Below are positions 51,001 to 63,000 of a DNA stretch of 64,000 nucleotides, piece by piece; positions within the stretch are counted from its first letter, which is position 1; each line of letters opens with the position of its first letter. The translations under genes and the position numbers were made by a program. Source of the stretch: Colius striatus (taxonomy: Eukaryota; Chordata; Aves; Coliiformes; Coliidae); assembly GCF_028858725.1 (NCBI RefSeq), contig NC_084774.1:1204001-1268000 (forward strand), given 5' to 3'. The notes beneath the pieces are model-generated. The model saw only the letters and a list, made by a program, of their open reading frames with translations. It did not search any database and was not told where the DNA came from.

Positions 51001-54000
51001 TTTAGCCATCAGGCCTTGAAAGGCACAAGCTTGTCACTCCTTAATTTAATTGAGCTGGAAAACTGCGTGTCTTGGCCTCCTAATACAATGCAATACATTA
51101 TATCTGATTTCAGCTTGTTTTTAACAGTGTATTAGGTGAATATTCGAGTTCGTACCAGCTGGGAATTTCTTACCCAGGATTAGTTAGCTGTCTTGAAAAC
51201 CCCACAGTCAGATAAAGGCCTTCTTTGTAGTTTGGGAAAAGATGTCTTGGACCATCCCTGAACACATGGCAGTTGCACCTTTTTTCAGGCTTTATATCTT
51301 GGCCTTTTCACTTTGTGTATTCTCCCATAGCATGTTTTCTTGATAAGTCTGAATTTCTTCTGTTACCTCTGTCCCTTGGCAAGTTCACAAGCTTTTTGAT
51401 GCATTTGTATGGATATGCTATATTATTCCTGATTATGCCTCCTGATAATGGCATGGCTTACTCAACCTTTTGAAGGCTAGGGTACAAATGTTGGAGGTAA
51501 GAAGCTTGAACTATCAATGTGTAGTGCTCATAGCTGCTGAGAACCTTTCTTCTTTGTTTCAAAGTTGCCAGCACTGTGTTTTGCCTCTGGAAGGAAGGTG
51601 GTAGCAGAGAGAGGACTGTCAAATTTGGTGGTTAGATCTAGCACAGCTTGTACTAGGTTTACTGTTCCAATCAAGAGCACTGAACATATGTTTGCTGATG
51701 ATGGTTGCTTCAGGAAGAGAAGGTTTGTTCAAACTTTGCAGCATGCTGGCTGAATGACAGAGCCCAGAGGGTGCTGATCAATGGTACGGAATCGAGTTGG
51801 AGGCCTGTGGCCAGTGGAGTTCCTCAGGGATGGGTTCTGGAGCCAGTCTTGTTCAATATCTTCATCGGCCACCTGGATGAGGGGACAGAGTGACCCTCAG
51901 CAAGTTGCCTGGGACCAAACTGGGAGCACTGGCTGATTCCTCAGAGGCTGTGCTGCCATTCAGTGGGATCTCGACCCGCTGGAGAGTTGGGCAGAGAGGA
52001 ACCTGCTGAGGTTCAACAAGGACAAGTGCAGAGTCCTGCATCTGGGAAGGAACAACCCCCTGCACCAGGACAGGCTCTGGGTCGAAGTGCTGGAGAGCAG
52101 CTCTGCAGAGAGAAACCTGGGAGACCTGGTTGATAATAAACTAAATATGAGCCAGCAATGTGCCCTCGTGGCCAAGAAGGCCAATGACAGCCTGGGATGC
52201 ATCAAGAAGAGTGTGGGCAGCAGGTCGAGGGAGGTTCTTCTCCCCCTCTACTCTGCCCTGCTGAGGCCTCATCTGGAGTCCTGTGTCCAGTTCTGGGCTC
52301 CTCAGCTCCAGAGGGACAGGGAACTGCTGGAGAGAGGCCAGTGCAGGGCCACCAAGATGCTCAGGGGTATGGAACATCTTTCATATGAGGAAAGGCTGCG
52401 GGAACTGGGGCTGTTTAGAAAAGAGGAGACTGGGGGGGGGATCTTATTAATATTGACAAATATCTAAAGGGTGGGTGTCAGGAGGTTGGGACATCCCTTT
52501 TTTCTATTGCAGCTAGCAACAGGACAAGGAGTGATGGGATGAAGCTGGAACACAAAAAGTTCCATTTAAACATAAGAAAAAACTATTTCACTGAGAGATG
52601 AGGGAGCCCTGGCACAGGCTGCCCAGAGGAGCTGTGGAGTCTCCTTCCTTGGAGGTCTTCAAGACCTGCCTGGATATATTCCTGTGTGACCTGATACAGG
52701 TGAACCTACTTCTGCAGAGGGGTTGGGGTCCCTTCCAACCCCTACCATTCTATGATTCTTCGTTATCCAGGATCTGACTGAGAGCTTCATTTCACCCACT
52801 TTGTCTCAGCCAGGCTAAAATTTGGACTCATTGTTAGATAAGTTTTTCTTAATGATTAAGTCGACATCTCTCCCTCTTCTATTTAGAAGTTGAGGTGGGA
52901 TAGGTGTAGTTGATACTGGTGCATGGTTCTGGGATGATGATTGTTCTAGTGGAGGAGATTCCTTCTTTTACTGACTATGAAACAGGGAACAGTTTTGCAT
53001 TGTAGTTAGTTGGCTCTTGTCACTTAGGCTTCTCTCTCCCTGGTGGGAGAAAGCAAGTGGATTAAGTGTGTTTGCCAGAGGTGTCTATCTGCGTGTACTG
53101 GATTGTTAGCTTAATGTTGAATCAATACTCTGTTCTTTTTATCAACTTCCCCCTGATCTCTGAGAATCTGGACAAGCCTTAAGCCCGTTTCAGTCCTAAT
53201 GGCAAATGCATTCCTATGGGTGGCCTCCTGGTGAGAGGATCTGGGAATTCCTCCCTCTGGTTTTGCTGCACCTGTAGGGAACTGGATGCTAATTTTTGTC
53301 ATTACTTGTACTTGGTGATAGACAGTTGCTGAGATGCAAGAGTAAAGTGTTGAATAGAACTGTGTTGTTAAATGTGGAAAGATTGTAAATGCTCCTGTCA
53401 CGAACCTGCGCAGAGCAGTGCTTGGTGTTACCATTATGGGAGCTGCTGACTGTCCAGAAGGAAGTTCCTTCCTTCCTAGGAAGCTGGTAACTAGTTAGAA
53501 ATATCACTGCCATGTATATCTCTTGCTTGTCTTTCTCTCCCTTTACAGCCTTTGCTGCATGTGTTTTGGTAATATATTGGGATGGACTAATGGCATAGTT
53601 TGAGTCTTGTGGCATGGAGTGTTAGGCAGGGCCTTAGTCTGTGTTTGCAGTGTCTTTAGTGTGGCCTATTGGTAGCTCTTCTTGAAGAAGCCGTGATTGG
53701 ACGTGTCTCAGATCTGCTGAAGAATTTCCACTGTATGTAGCTTTTCACCCGTGTAGGACTGTAGAATGGTAGTCGGTGTTGCATTTAAATCTGAATTCTG
53801 ACATGTCTGGGTTTTATTTTTAATATCAGGCTGGATCCTTTTGTGATGCCATTTCTTTCAACCACTTTTAAAGGGTGATTTATCAGGTAAAGAATACTTG
53901 GAATTAGTGGTTTTTTTCTTCAGCCGTTTGCTCGGGAATTCAGTGGGGCCTTGCCTTTCTTCCACAAATAACTGCAAACACCAACAGGTGAAGATTTGCT

Positions 54001-57000
54001 CCTGGTGTAACTGTTGTGGAAGGGAAAACATCAATGCTTTGGAATGATGTGTTCAGTTGGGATAGTGACACGTGCTGTTATACTCAAATTCTTAATGAAG
54101 TTATAAATTACCAACGCAATTAAAGAAATGCATCATTTATAATGGCTTCTTGATTAGAACAACTGAATTTGACTCATCTTCCTTTCCTGTATTTGTAATA
54201 TACTGCGAGGTTTTTTTTTCAAGGTCCCAGGACTTGGCAGATGAAATTGAGAATCTGAAACTTCACTTAGGTTTAGTGTGCCTGCCAGACTTCTGCTGTT
54301 ATCCTGGGAAGATGACTCGTGATGCCTGTTGATGGATATCTCTTGAGTATATTGACCTGCAGGTGTTCCTCTTGATAAGAGGGAGCTGAAGCTATCAGTT
54401 TTGTGAATGTGTAACATTTCCAGATGTAAGGAAGGTTTTTCTGACTTTTTGATGCTTAGTAACACTTATTTGTACCCCGGACTAAAAATTCCCCAGTCAC
54501 CTCCTATTCATGCAGAAAATACTTGCCTTTGAGTTCTGGGATTCACCCTGTGCCAAGCTCTTAGTCATTTTGTAGCCTCTTTATTGCTTATACAAGTGGT
54601 GCATCAAAACAATTACTAGGTTTGTAGAAACTAAAAGTTGTTAGGTGCAGCTTACTCAGCTTCCCATCACACCTAATCAAGCAAATCTTCAGGTGCCTTG
54701 CTTTTGACCATGCATCTGTGCCATGTTTTGTGATGTACTTAGTGTCTGAGACAGCTTACTTTCATTCTTAATTGAAATCTTTCCATCTCCCTTTTGACCA
54801 GGTACCCAGCTCACATTGAAGACATTGATTATGAAGAAGGAAAAGTCCTTATCCATTTCAAGCGCTGGAACCATAGATACGATGAATGGTTTTGTTGGGA
54901 CAGTCCTTATTTGCGTCCCTTAGAGAAAATACAGTTAAGAAAAGAAGGGTTACACGAGGAGGAAGGTTGTGCAGTAAGTAGAAAGTAGAGGACATTTGGG
55001 TATATAACTGCTTAATGTGTGATTGTGTGAATTAGAAGCTTCACTACTGCTGTGTTGCCTGCTGTGTAAGTTTTATGATTTATTTTAAATGTTAGAAGAC
55101 TAATCATTTGGATGGTTTAATGAAATTGTGTGTTTCAGTAACTCTCAAATGAAAACACTTTTTAAACTACTGTCTTATAGGGATTTCATATAAATGATCA
55201 AGTGTTGGCATGCTGGTCTGATTGTCGCTTCTATCCAGCCAAGGTTACTTCTGTTAACAAAGATGGTAAGAGAAGAACTTTCTGCTGGGATATCCAGTCA
55301 GTAATTGCTTTAAGGATATATTTGGGAAAAGTTGTTTCTTAAGTTTATTGTCAAGAGATGCAAAACTCCTTTACAAATGTAAGATGATGGAGAAGCACAA
55401 GCGGTGTTTTTTTTCTTTTCTCTCGTTTTGAGTAGCGGTAGGGAACCCTGACAGACCTGTTCTTGTGCTGTGCTTTCTTTAGATTGACTACATCTTGTAA
55501 GATCAAGGAGAAAAAGTCTATGTACTTCTCTAGTGGAGTATTCCACCAAAAAATTCTGGGAGTTTTGTGAGAGCAATATACCTGTGGAGCAACTCAGACA
55601 TGCACCTTTATATTTACCATAATTCTTTTTGGTCATTTCATTGTTTGTCTCTTACCTGGCCTGTACTAAGGCCTCTGCTGTTGAGGTTTCTAACAACACA
55701 GATAAGGCAGCTTTTATCTGGAGCTAAAATGTGCAAGCGAGAATATTGGATCTGTTGTCAGATGCGCTGTTAAATAACTTCTGACCTTTAAACTCTTACG
55801 CTTTATTTTCAAATTGTAGGTACGTACACTGTGAAGTTTTACGATGGAGTAGTTCAAACTGTCAAAAACATTCATGTTAAAGCTTTTTCCAAAGATCAGG
55901 TAGGTATTGTGTTAGTGCTGCTAATGTATGATAAAATCCAGTTCAAATGGTTAGTTTTGCTGAATTGTAAAATATGAAATAAACAAAACATCTTTCTTGC
56001 CAACATACATCTGAAATAAAAGTTGTTGAAATGCAAAGGTTACACAAATGTTCATGATGTGAGCTACAAAGCCCTCAGGTTCGTGTTCTCGTGAATGTAC
56101 CTCTTGAGGTCCAGAAGTCAGGCATAGCAATAAAACAGCTTTCTGAAAATCATCAGAAGATTCAGAATGTACTAGCTAGTGCCAGGTTATGGAAACACAC
56201 TTCAGTTGTTTCACCTCTTTGAGATCAGTTTAAATACTTCCATCTTCAAAATTAAGGGATGGGAACTGTGGGGTAGACAAACTATTCTTTCTCAAGGTAA
56301 CTGCTTGGTCATCTTTTGAGGAAGCTGCCTGGTAGACTTTCACCTCACAGCTTAGAGAAGTTAAGCTTTTTTACTAATCCACTTTCTGCTTGTTTGGTTT
56401 GGCTGTTCTGCCAGCCCTTCACCTGCTCAGTGCTGTGGGTTCAACCTGAAGATCAGTGTCGTGGTTTAAGCACAGCTGGCATTGAAACATTCCAGACACA
56501 AATCCGCCTTCTGTAGGCTGGCAGAGGCCCCAGTGGGATGGGTGTAGAAAAGGTAACCAAGGGCCTTGGGGATCCAGGCAAGGCTCACTGATTGTGGTTA
56601 TAAGCAAAACAGCCTCTGCTACTTCACTTGAAGAGAAAAAATCCACCACCAACTAGAAACAGAACAGACAGAGCAAAACCAGAGTACGATGATGAAGAAA
56701 ATAAAACCAACCCTTCAAGCCCTCCTTCCACCACCCCTCCCTTCTTCCTGGGCTCAGGTCCTTGCTCCTGATTTCTCTTCCTCCTGCCCGCTCCACAGCA
56801 AAGGAGGAAAGGGAAGGAGGGTTGCACTCAATCCCTTCCCAGATGGTCTCTTGCTGCTTCTTCATCCTCAGGGGAGGAAAACACCTCACATCTCTCCCCT
56901 GCTCCAGGGCTCCCACAGCCCGTGGTCCATAAGGAACTTCTCCAGTGTGAATCCTTCCCCAGGGCTGCAGCTCCTCACGGACTGCTCCCTGTGGATCTCC

Positions 57001-60000
57001 TCCTGCGGCTGAGCTCCTGCCACGTTCTGCTCCAGGGCCTCCCCTCAGAGCTGGGCCCCTCTGGGTGCAGCCACCTTTCTGCTGTGGTGTCCTCTCAGCC
57101 CCACTGCTGCCCTTTGTGGGTTAGGGGACAGCCCCTGCTTCACTGTGGGCTGCAGGGGGTCTGTCCTCTGGTTCCCGCCTTCCTCGCTGACCTTGAGGCC
57201 TGCATGGTGGTTTCTTCCTTCACCACCTCCAGCCCCTGTTCTGGCTGCTAAAACGGTGAATGCAGATGTGTCTGACTGGCTCAGCCCCAGAGGTGGGTCT
57301 GGCTTAGAGCCAGGGCAAGTTTTGAGCAATTTCTAACAGGGGCCACCACTGCAGCCCCTCCCCTGCTACCAGCAATGGCTCCACACAAACCCAACGTACT
57401 TATGATAGATAGTAGTAGTGAATCATTCTAGGTAAATACATGTTTGTCTTGCTCATGGTGAGAGAAGGAAGAGGTTCTGTTTTGTGCTTAGCTTTCATCT
57501 GCAATGTGAAAGGCTGACACATCCTAGTCCCGTGTAACTTGGTTAAAAGTTAAGTTCCTGATTCAGAATAATTTTTGTTAAGAGGAGTGGTTTTGAGATC
57601 TGGCCACACATTCCTATATGGTAGCTGTAGGCTGTTTTCAGTCATGCATGCCCTCTGCTTTTAGTCTTGTAGAACTGCAATCCCTCTCTGCAGCACAAGT
57701 CTTAAATTCACCTTCCGGTAATGGATATTAATGGACACAGTTGAAATCCTATCACTGTTGTGAAGAGGCATGGCCACCCTTAGAGGCCTTCAGATTTGTG
57801 TGTTTGCCAGGATGGGAGGGGAAAACTTACTTCAGGTTTGCCACAAAGGGCTCTTAATAGCTTTCAAGTGGTAATAATTGTGCCTGGTTGAGGGCTGACT
57901 AACACAAAGGAACTACCTCCAGCGTCTTCCTTGCTATGAGAAACATTTCTACCATATTTAATCTTAAATACATGAAATTGAACAATATTATGAAATATTC
58001 TGCATAAGAAAGGCACATTATTTTGTTTCTCCTTTAGGGAGTTTGTGTATCTGCATAGCTTTGGGTAGGTTTGGAAAGGAGTTTTAAGTTCCCCATGTAA
58101 CCACTGGCTGGCAAGATTTCTCTTAACCCAAGAGATAAGTTATACTAGAACATTTTGTTCTGTCCTTCAGCATTAAAAAAAAAGTATAAAGGCAGACTTT
58201 CCTGATGAGCTCTGTTTACACATTCAGGAGTGAAGTTTTGAAAAACAATAGTTGAGCCCCTGGAGAACTGAAGGTTTAGTTGTGAGTGTGCGTTACCCAA
58301 GGTGTGGGTTCAGGTACAGCGCTTATGTAGCAGCAAGCTGCCAGGGGAGGGACACTGTCTTGTTCCTGTTGGTCAGTAGGAGAGACTGTGGCCATGAAGA
58401 CACAGAAGGCTCATGTCTGTTGTTAAAATACCCTAAAAGGGCAAAACACCCCAATGCAATATGACATGCTACATTGAAGAGTGATGGTGAAATGCTAATG
58501 CCCTGAAGTGTGAATGTGCTTATGTGAGGCCACCCAGCTTTGAAGAGCTCCTTCACACCAAGAGATCATTGAGACATACTGTATTGATGGTTCAATTCCT
58601 TGTGAATCATTGCTTGTGAAACATGCTTCATGTGTACTTCACATACTTGATTCCAGTCAGGTGGTTCTGTGACCAGCACAACTGATGAAACCTTGTGCCC
58701 AAGGGTTGTTTTTTGAGGTTTTTTTTACTACCATTTGAATTCTCACTGAAGCTTCTCCTGTAGCTGTGGCATTTAAGGAATGCCACAGGTTTTTATGATA
58801 CCTGGCAAAAGCAGTGCTCAGATACTTAAGAAAGTGAAAGACTTTCTTCTGCTTTGCCTGTTTTTGTGACATACACAGCAATTTGATCTCACGTCTTTAA
58901 AAAGAGATTTTTTTTTAGTCGCCTCTGTGCCCAGTATGGCTGATAGAAAGTAGAGAGTGGAGCAGGTTGCACGTTCACCATTTCATTGGATCAAGATTAT
59001 TTCTTAGGACTGGACTGAAAATAGGTATCTTGAAAGAGGTCTGTTCATGCAGGCCCCATAGATAGGAAGCTTGGGGTGGGAAGAGGCAAGATGTCGTGTG
59101 GTAGAAGGCAACAGTCTGAAGTGTCTTCTCAGGATTTTGTATTACTCAAATCAGCTTTTTTTCTGCTTTTCTTTGTTCTGGGTTTTTTTTTCCCCCAAAA
59201 AGATACAGATAAGTATTTAGCCTTTCCACACCTCTGAGCCTTGTTCAAAGTCCAAGCTCATGCTTTGCAGAGTTATGGCTGGAAAGGCAGATGGGTACTC
59301 TTTGGTACTTCATGTCATTAGGCAACAGGAAGAGAGAGGTTAGTTCAACTAAAGGAAATGTTGATATAAAAGCTGGTGACAAGACAGAAGTAGCAGTGGC
59401 CTGGTGACACAGGGATGTATTCCTGCTTTATGGTGGTTAAGAACTATGGAGGAAATGAGACTACAGGTGAATGTTCTATTAGTAGCTTGCTGGCCAGGGG
59501 CTAGTGAGGGTTTTCACGTCCTCTCATGCTGAACATATTGCAGAAAGACAAAGTTTAAAGTTGAAATGCATCAGCAAACCAGTGTGGTTCCTGATGAAGC
59601 TGGTGATCGCAGTTGCTTTACGTGACTGTTTGCTTAGTGTGTTTCAGTCATAATAACGAACTAAGGACTGGTCTGTTTTCAATCAGACACTTCTGTGAAA
59701 GAAAGATAAGTTTTGCATCCAAGTGTTGAAGCTGTTTGCCTTTTTCTGTGCTCTTAAGTCCCACTCTTTGTTCAGGGTCCCGAGTAGGTTTTAAGTAGTA
59801 CTACACAAGCTAGTGTGGTCCTAACCTGCACAGGAGAACACAGCAAGTCTCTTATGCTATTGAGCTGTGAAAAGAGTGACACTGTTACACTGCCTTGTTG
59901 AAGATGCGTGGGTCCTTGAACAGTTCAAGTGCCTCTGAGCTTTAATCTATGAGTTGCAATGGAGCATATGCTTTTATCCTTTGAGAAATTGGCCAAGGAT

Positions 60001-63000
60001 GCAAGTATGCTAAATAGAAAGATGGGGGAGAACTCTCAGATTGCACTAAGTTAATTTTCACGTGTTATTCTCTTGATTCCTAGAATATTGTGGGTAATGC
60101 CAAGCCGAAGGAAAGAGGTAATGAAATTCCGTCATCTCCTGAAAAGCGGGAGAAATTTAAAGAGCAGAGGAAAGCAACAGGTAATGCAAAGAAAGACAAG
60201 GATGAAAAGACATTAAAGACTGAGAAAAGAGTTAAGCAGCCTGATAAAGAAGGAAAATTGATAGTCATCTCAGAAAAAGGGAAGGTCTCAGAAAAGAATC
60301 TATCTAAGAATGGAAAAGAAGATAAAGAGAATATATCAGAGAATGATATGGAATATTCAGTAGATACACAAATTGAGAAGAAGCCTGAGAATGACATTGT
60401 AAAGAGTCCACAGGAAAGTACAAAAGAAACTAAACGAAAGCGTGGCAGACCACCCATCACACCTCCAACGGGTACGTAGCTGCACTTCAAGGCTTAGGCC
60501 ACGCATCAGAACCCTGCTAAACATGTAAAGAAATGGGAAGCATCTTCCTCTTCCACAGCCTGAGTGTAGAAAATTTTAGAGTTTTAAAGTGATCTTTATT
60601 CAGCCTTGTTTAGGACAACTGAAAGAGTATTTGTTAAGTTTGGAGCTTAACTGATTAGGTCAGAGATTAGAATTAGGCAAATAATCCTTTATTATAAAAC
60701 ATGTCTGCAGTAGGATTAAATGCAAACGTCTCAACTTCAGAAAGCCAGGTGAAATTGTATTTATGCAAATCCAGTCTTTTAAGTTGTAGGGCTTGGGGAA
60801 TTTATGGTTTAAAGAGTTTCACAGCTTCACATCCAGTCAGTTTTTCTTCTCTATCTCAATACATAGAGCCAAGTTCTCAGACCCTGCAGCCCATAACTTT
60901 GGAATTACGACGTCGGAAAATACCTAAAGGAGGTGAAGTTCCATCAAAGCGTCCCAGGATTGAAAAGAATTTGTGTGAGTATTTTTTGATACTTAATTTT
61001 TACAATATTTGTACACAGAAGTTCTTGAGGCTGAAATGGAGAGGGAAAAAAGTCTGTAGTATTGACCTTGAGTTGTGATACATGAATTGGCTGAAATGCA
61101 GCACCTGTTTTGCTTATATTTGCCATTCACATGTAGCAGCATTGTGCTGAAATTTCCTCTTAAATCATGGAAGCCTCAAATTCTGAGTCTTGATGCAGGA
61201 GTTCGTAGTCTAGGGGGGGCAGTGAAGGAAGCGTAGGAGCATTTTTCTAGTTCTAGAAACTAGTTACTAGGTAATAACATACTGCTTAGCAAGCAGACTT
61301 TAAGAGTAGGTAAATATTCATGCCACTGCAGTCAAAGAGCCTCTTTATCTTGGTATACTGTGCAGCGATGTGGAAGAACTTGAGTGTGTTCATGAGGAAA
61401 GAAAACTATATCCTGTATAGTAGTATCATGAACAAAGTGATGAACATCTGCAGAAGCCTGTCTTTTCCTTCCTTAGGATAAGAGAGTTTTAGAACTGATC
61501 TGTATTACTTCAAATATGCTAGAAAATGTTGAGACACTTGTAAGATGAGTTTTTGCTCTGTTTTAGTTTTTATTTATAACTGTTGATATGAATATGACTT
61601 TTAGAGAGAGATCTGATCACTAGGGCTGTTCAGCTTTTGTCCTCAGTGGCTATGAGAGGAGATCTCTGAAGTTTGCTTGTGGGCCATTTTGTAATCCTGT
61701 AACTTCATGGCACCATTTCTGTGGTGCCCAGTGAGAGGATAGGGGGTAACAGGCACAAGCTGGAACACAAAAAGTTCCTCTGGAACAGGAGGAGAAACTC
61801 CTTTGGTGCTGAGGTGAGGGAGCCCTGGCCCAGGCTGCCTAAGGAGGGTGTGGAGGCTCCTTCTCGGGAGGTTTCCAACCCACCTGGACATGTTCCTGTG
61901 CCCCCTGAGCCAGGGGAACCTGCTGTAGCAGGGGTTTGGACTGGGGCAGCTCTGGAGATCCCTTCCAACCCCCATTATTATTGGATTAAATTTGTCTACT
62001 CCAGCTCAGGAAAAATTGAAGAACTCTTCAGATAACCCTGAAAGAGACCAGATCAGGAGACGCTCTTCAAGACTTTCATCCAGCATTAGCCATGAGGTTT
62101 TAAATCCAGATCATGTTACAACTTCAACAGAAATTCAGCCTTTGAAAGATGCAGTATCTAACCAAAAGGAATCTGAGAAGGGTGAGCAGCTTCCTTGTAT
62201 GCTCTGGATTTGTGATCACATGGCAGTCATCTAGTTGTTACAAGCACTGTATTTTCACGTTTAACCTGCAGGCAATTAAAACCTGGTTTCACCAATGCTG
62301 CAGAGAAAACTAAAGGATTATTTATATCTCTCTGCTGCCCTGATTACCTTTTGCTTTTTTGTTGTTTTCTTTTGATTTGTCAGTAACCCTTGCATTCCTC
62401 TTGCATGATGGGAGTTTTTCCAGTAGTGGGATAACTGGCCTTGCAAGGAGAGAGCTCTAGAGCTTGTAAAATAACTAAAAGGGAATGTCGTAGTTGTTTT
62501 CTTTTAATTTTTTTAAGGGATCAGGTTGTGCTTGTGAAAATAAGTAATGCAAAGTTTTAACACTATTGCATTGAAAAAGTAATCCCTATGCTAAACCTAG
62601 AGTTTAGTCCTGTTTTTCAACACTGAAAGCATCAAACAGGATGCTTTTACTCTTAGACTGACCAGAGATAATGCTCCCCTGTTCTGTCTGCAGCTCTACT
62701 GCCTTTGCCTTTCAGGAGCATAATGATTTGAGGAGACCTGCCTCATTTTAAGCTCTAAGGAGTTTGCAGCGTCTGTGTTTCTAAGCAGCTCTAAATTTAG
62801 AGAGTTACTACATGTAGCAACAAAACCTTAATTCTGTGGGAATACAACAGCAAGCAGTCTGAGCATGGATGGGTGTTTGTCTCCATTATAAGGTGATGAA
62901 CACACACATCAGTGTTCTGCAATATGCTTTTGTGTGTATTTTACTCAAGGAAATGTTTTCCCTCCATTCTAGTCCAGTTAGAAATTCATATTGAATCTGA

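Larger units (their letters stand above)
48031..54801 (+). other. PHF20 intron with CR1 and LTR remnants
   Basis: This 6.8-kb intron holds CR1 copies at about 49422-49775 and 51735-52765 and an LTR remnant at about 50410-50655, all in sense orientation. Nothing else is recognised. Confidence 0.85.

Noticed and set aside
56624..57329. Frames of about 90-110 codons on both strands in the GC-rich block, considered as a gene
   Set aside because: The block is an LTR; there is no domain, and frames on both strands are short.
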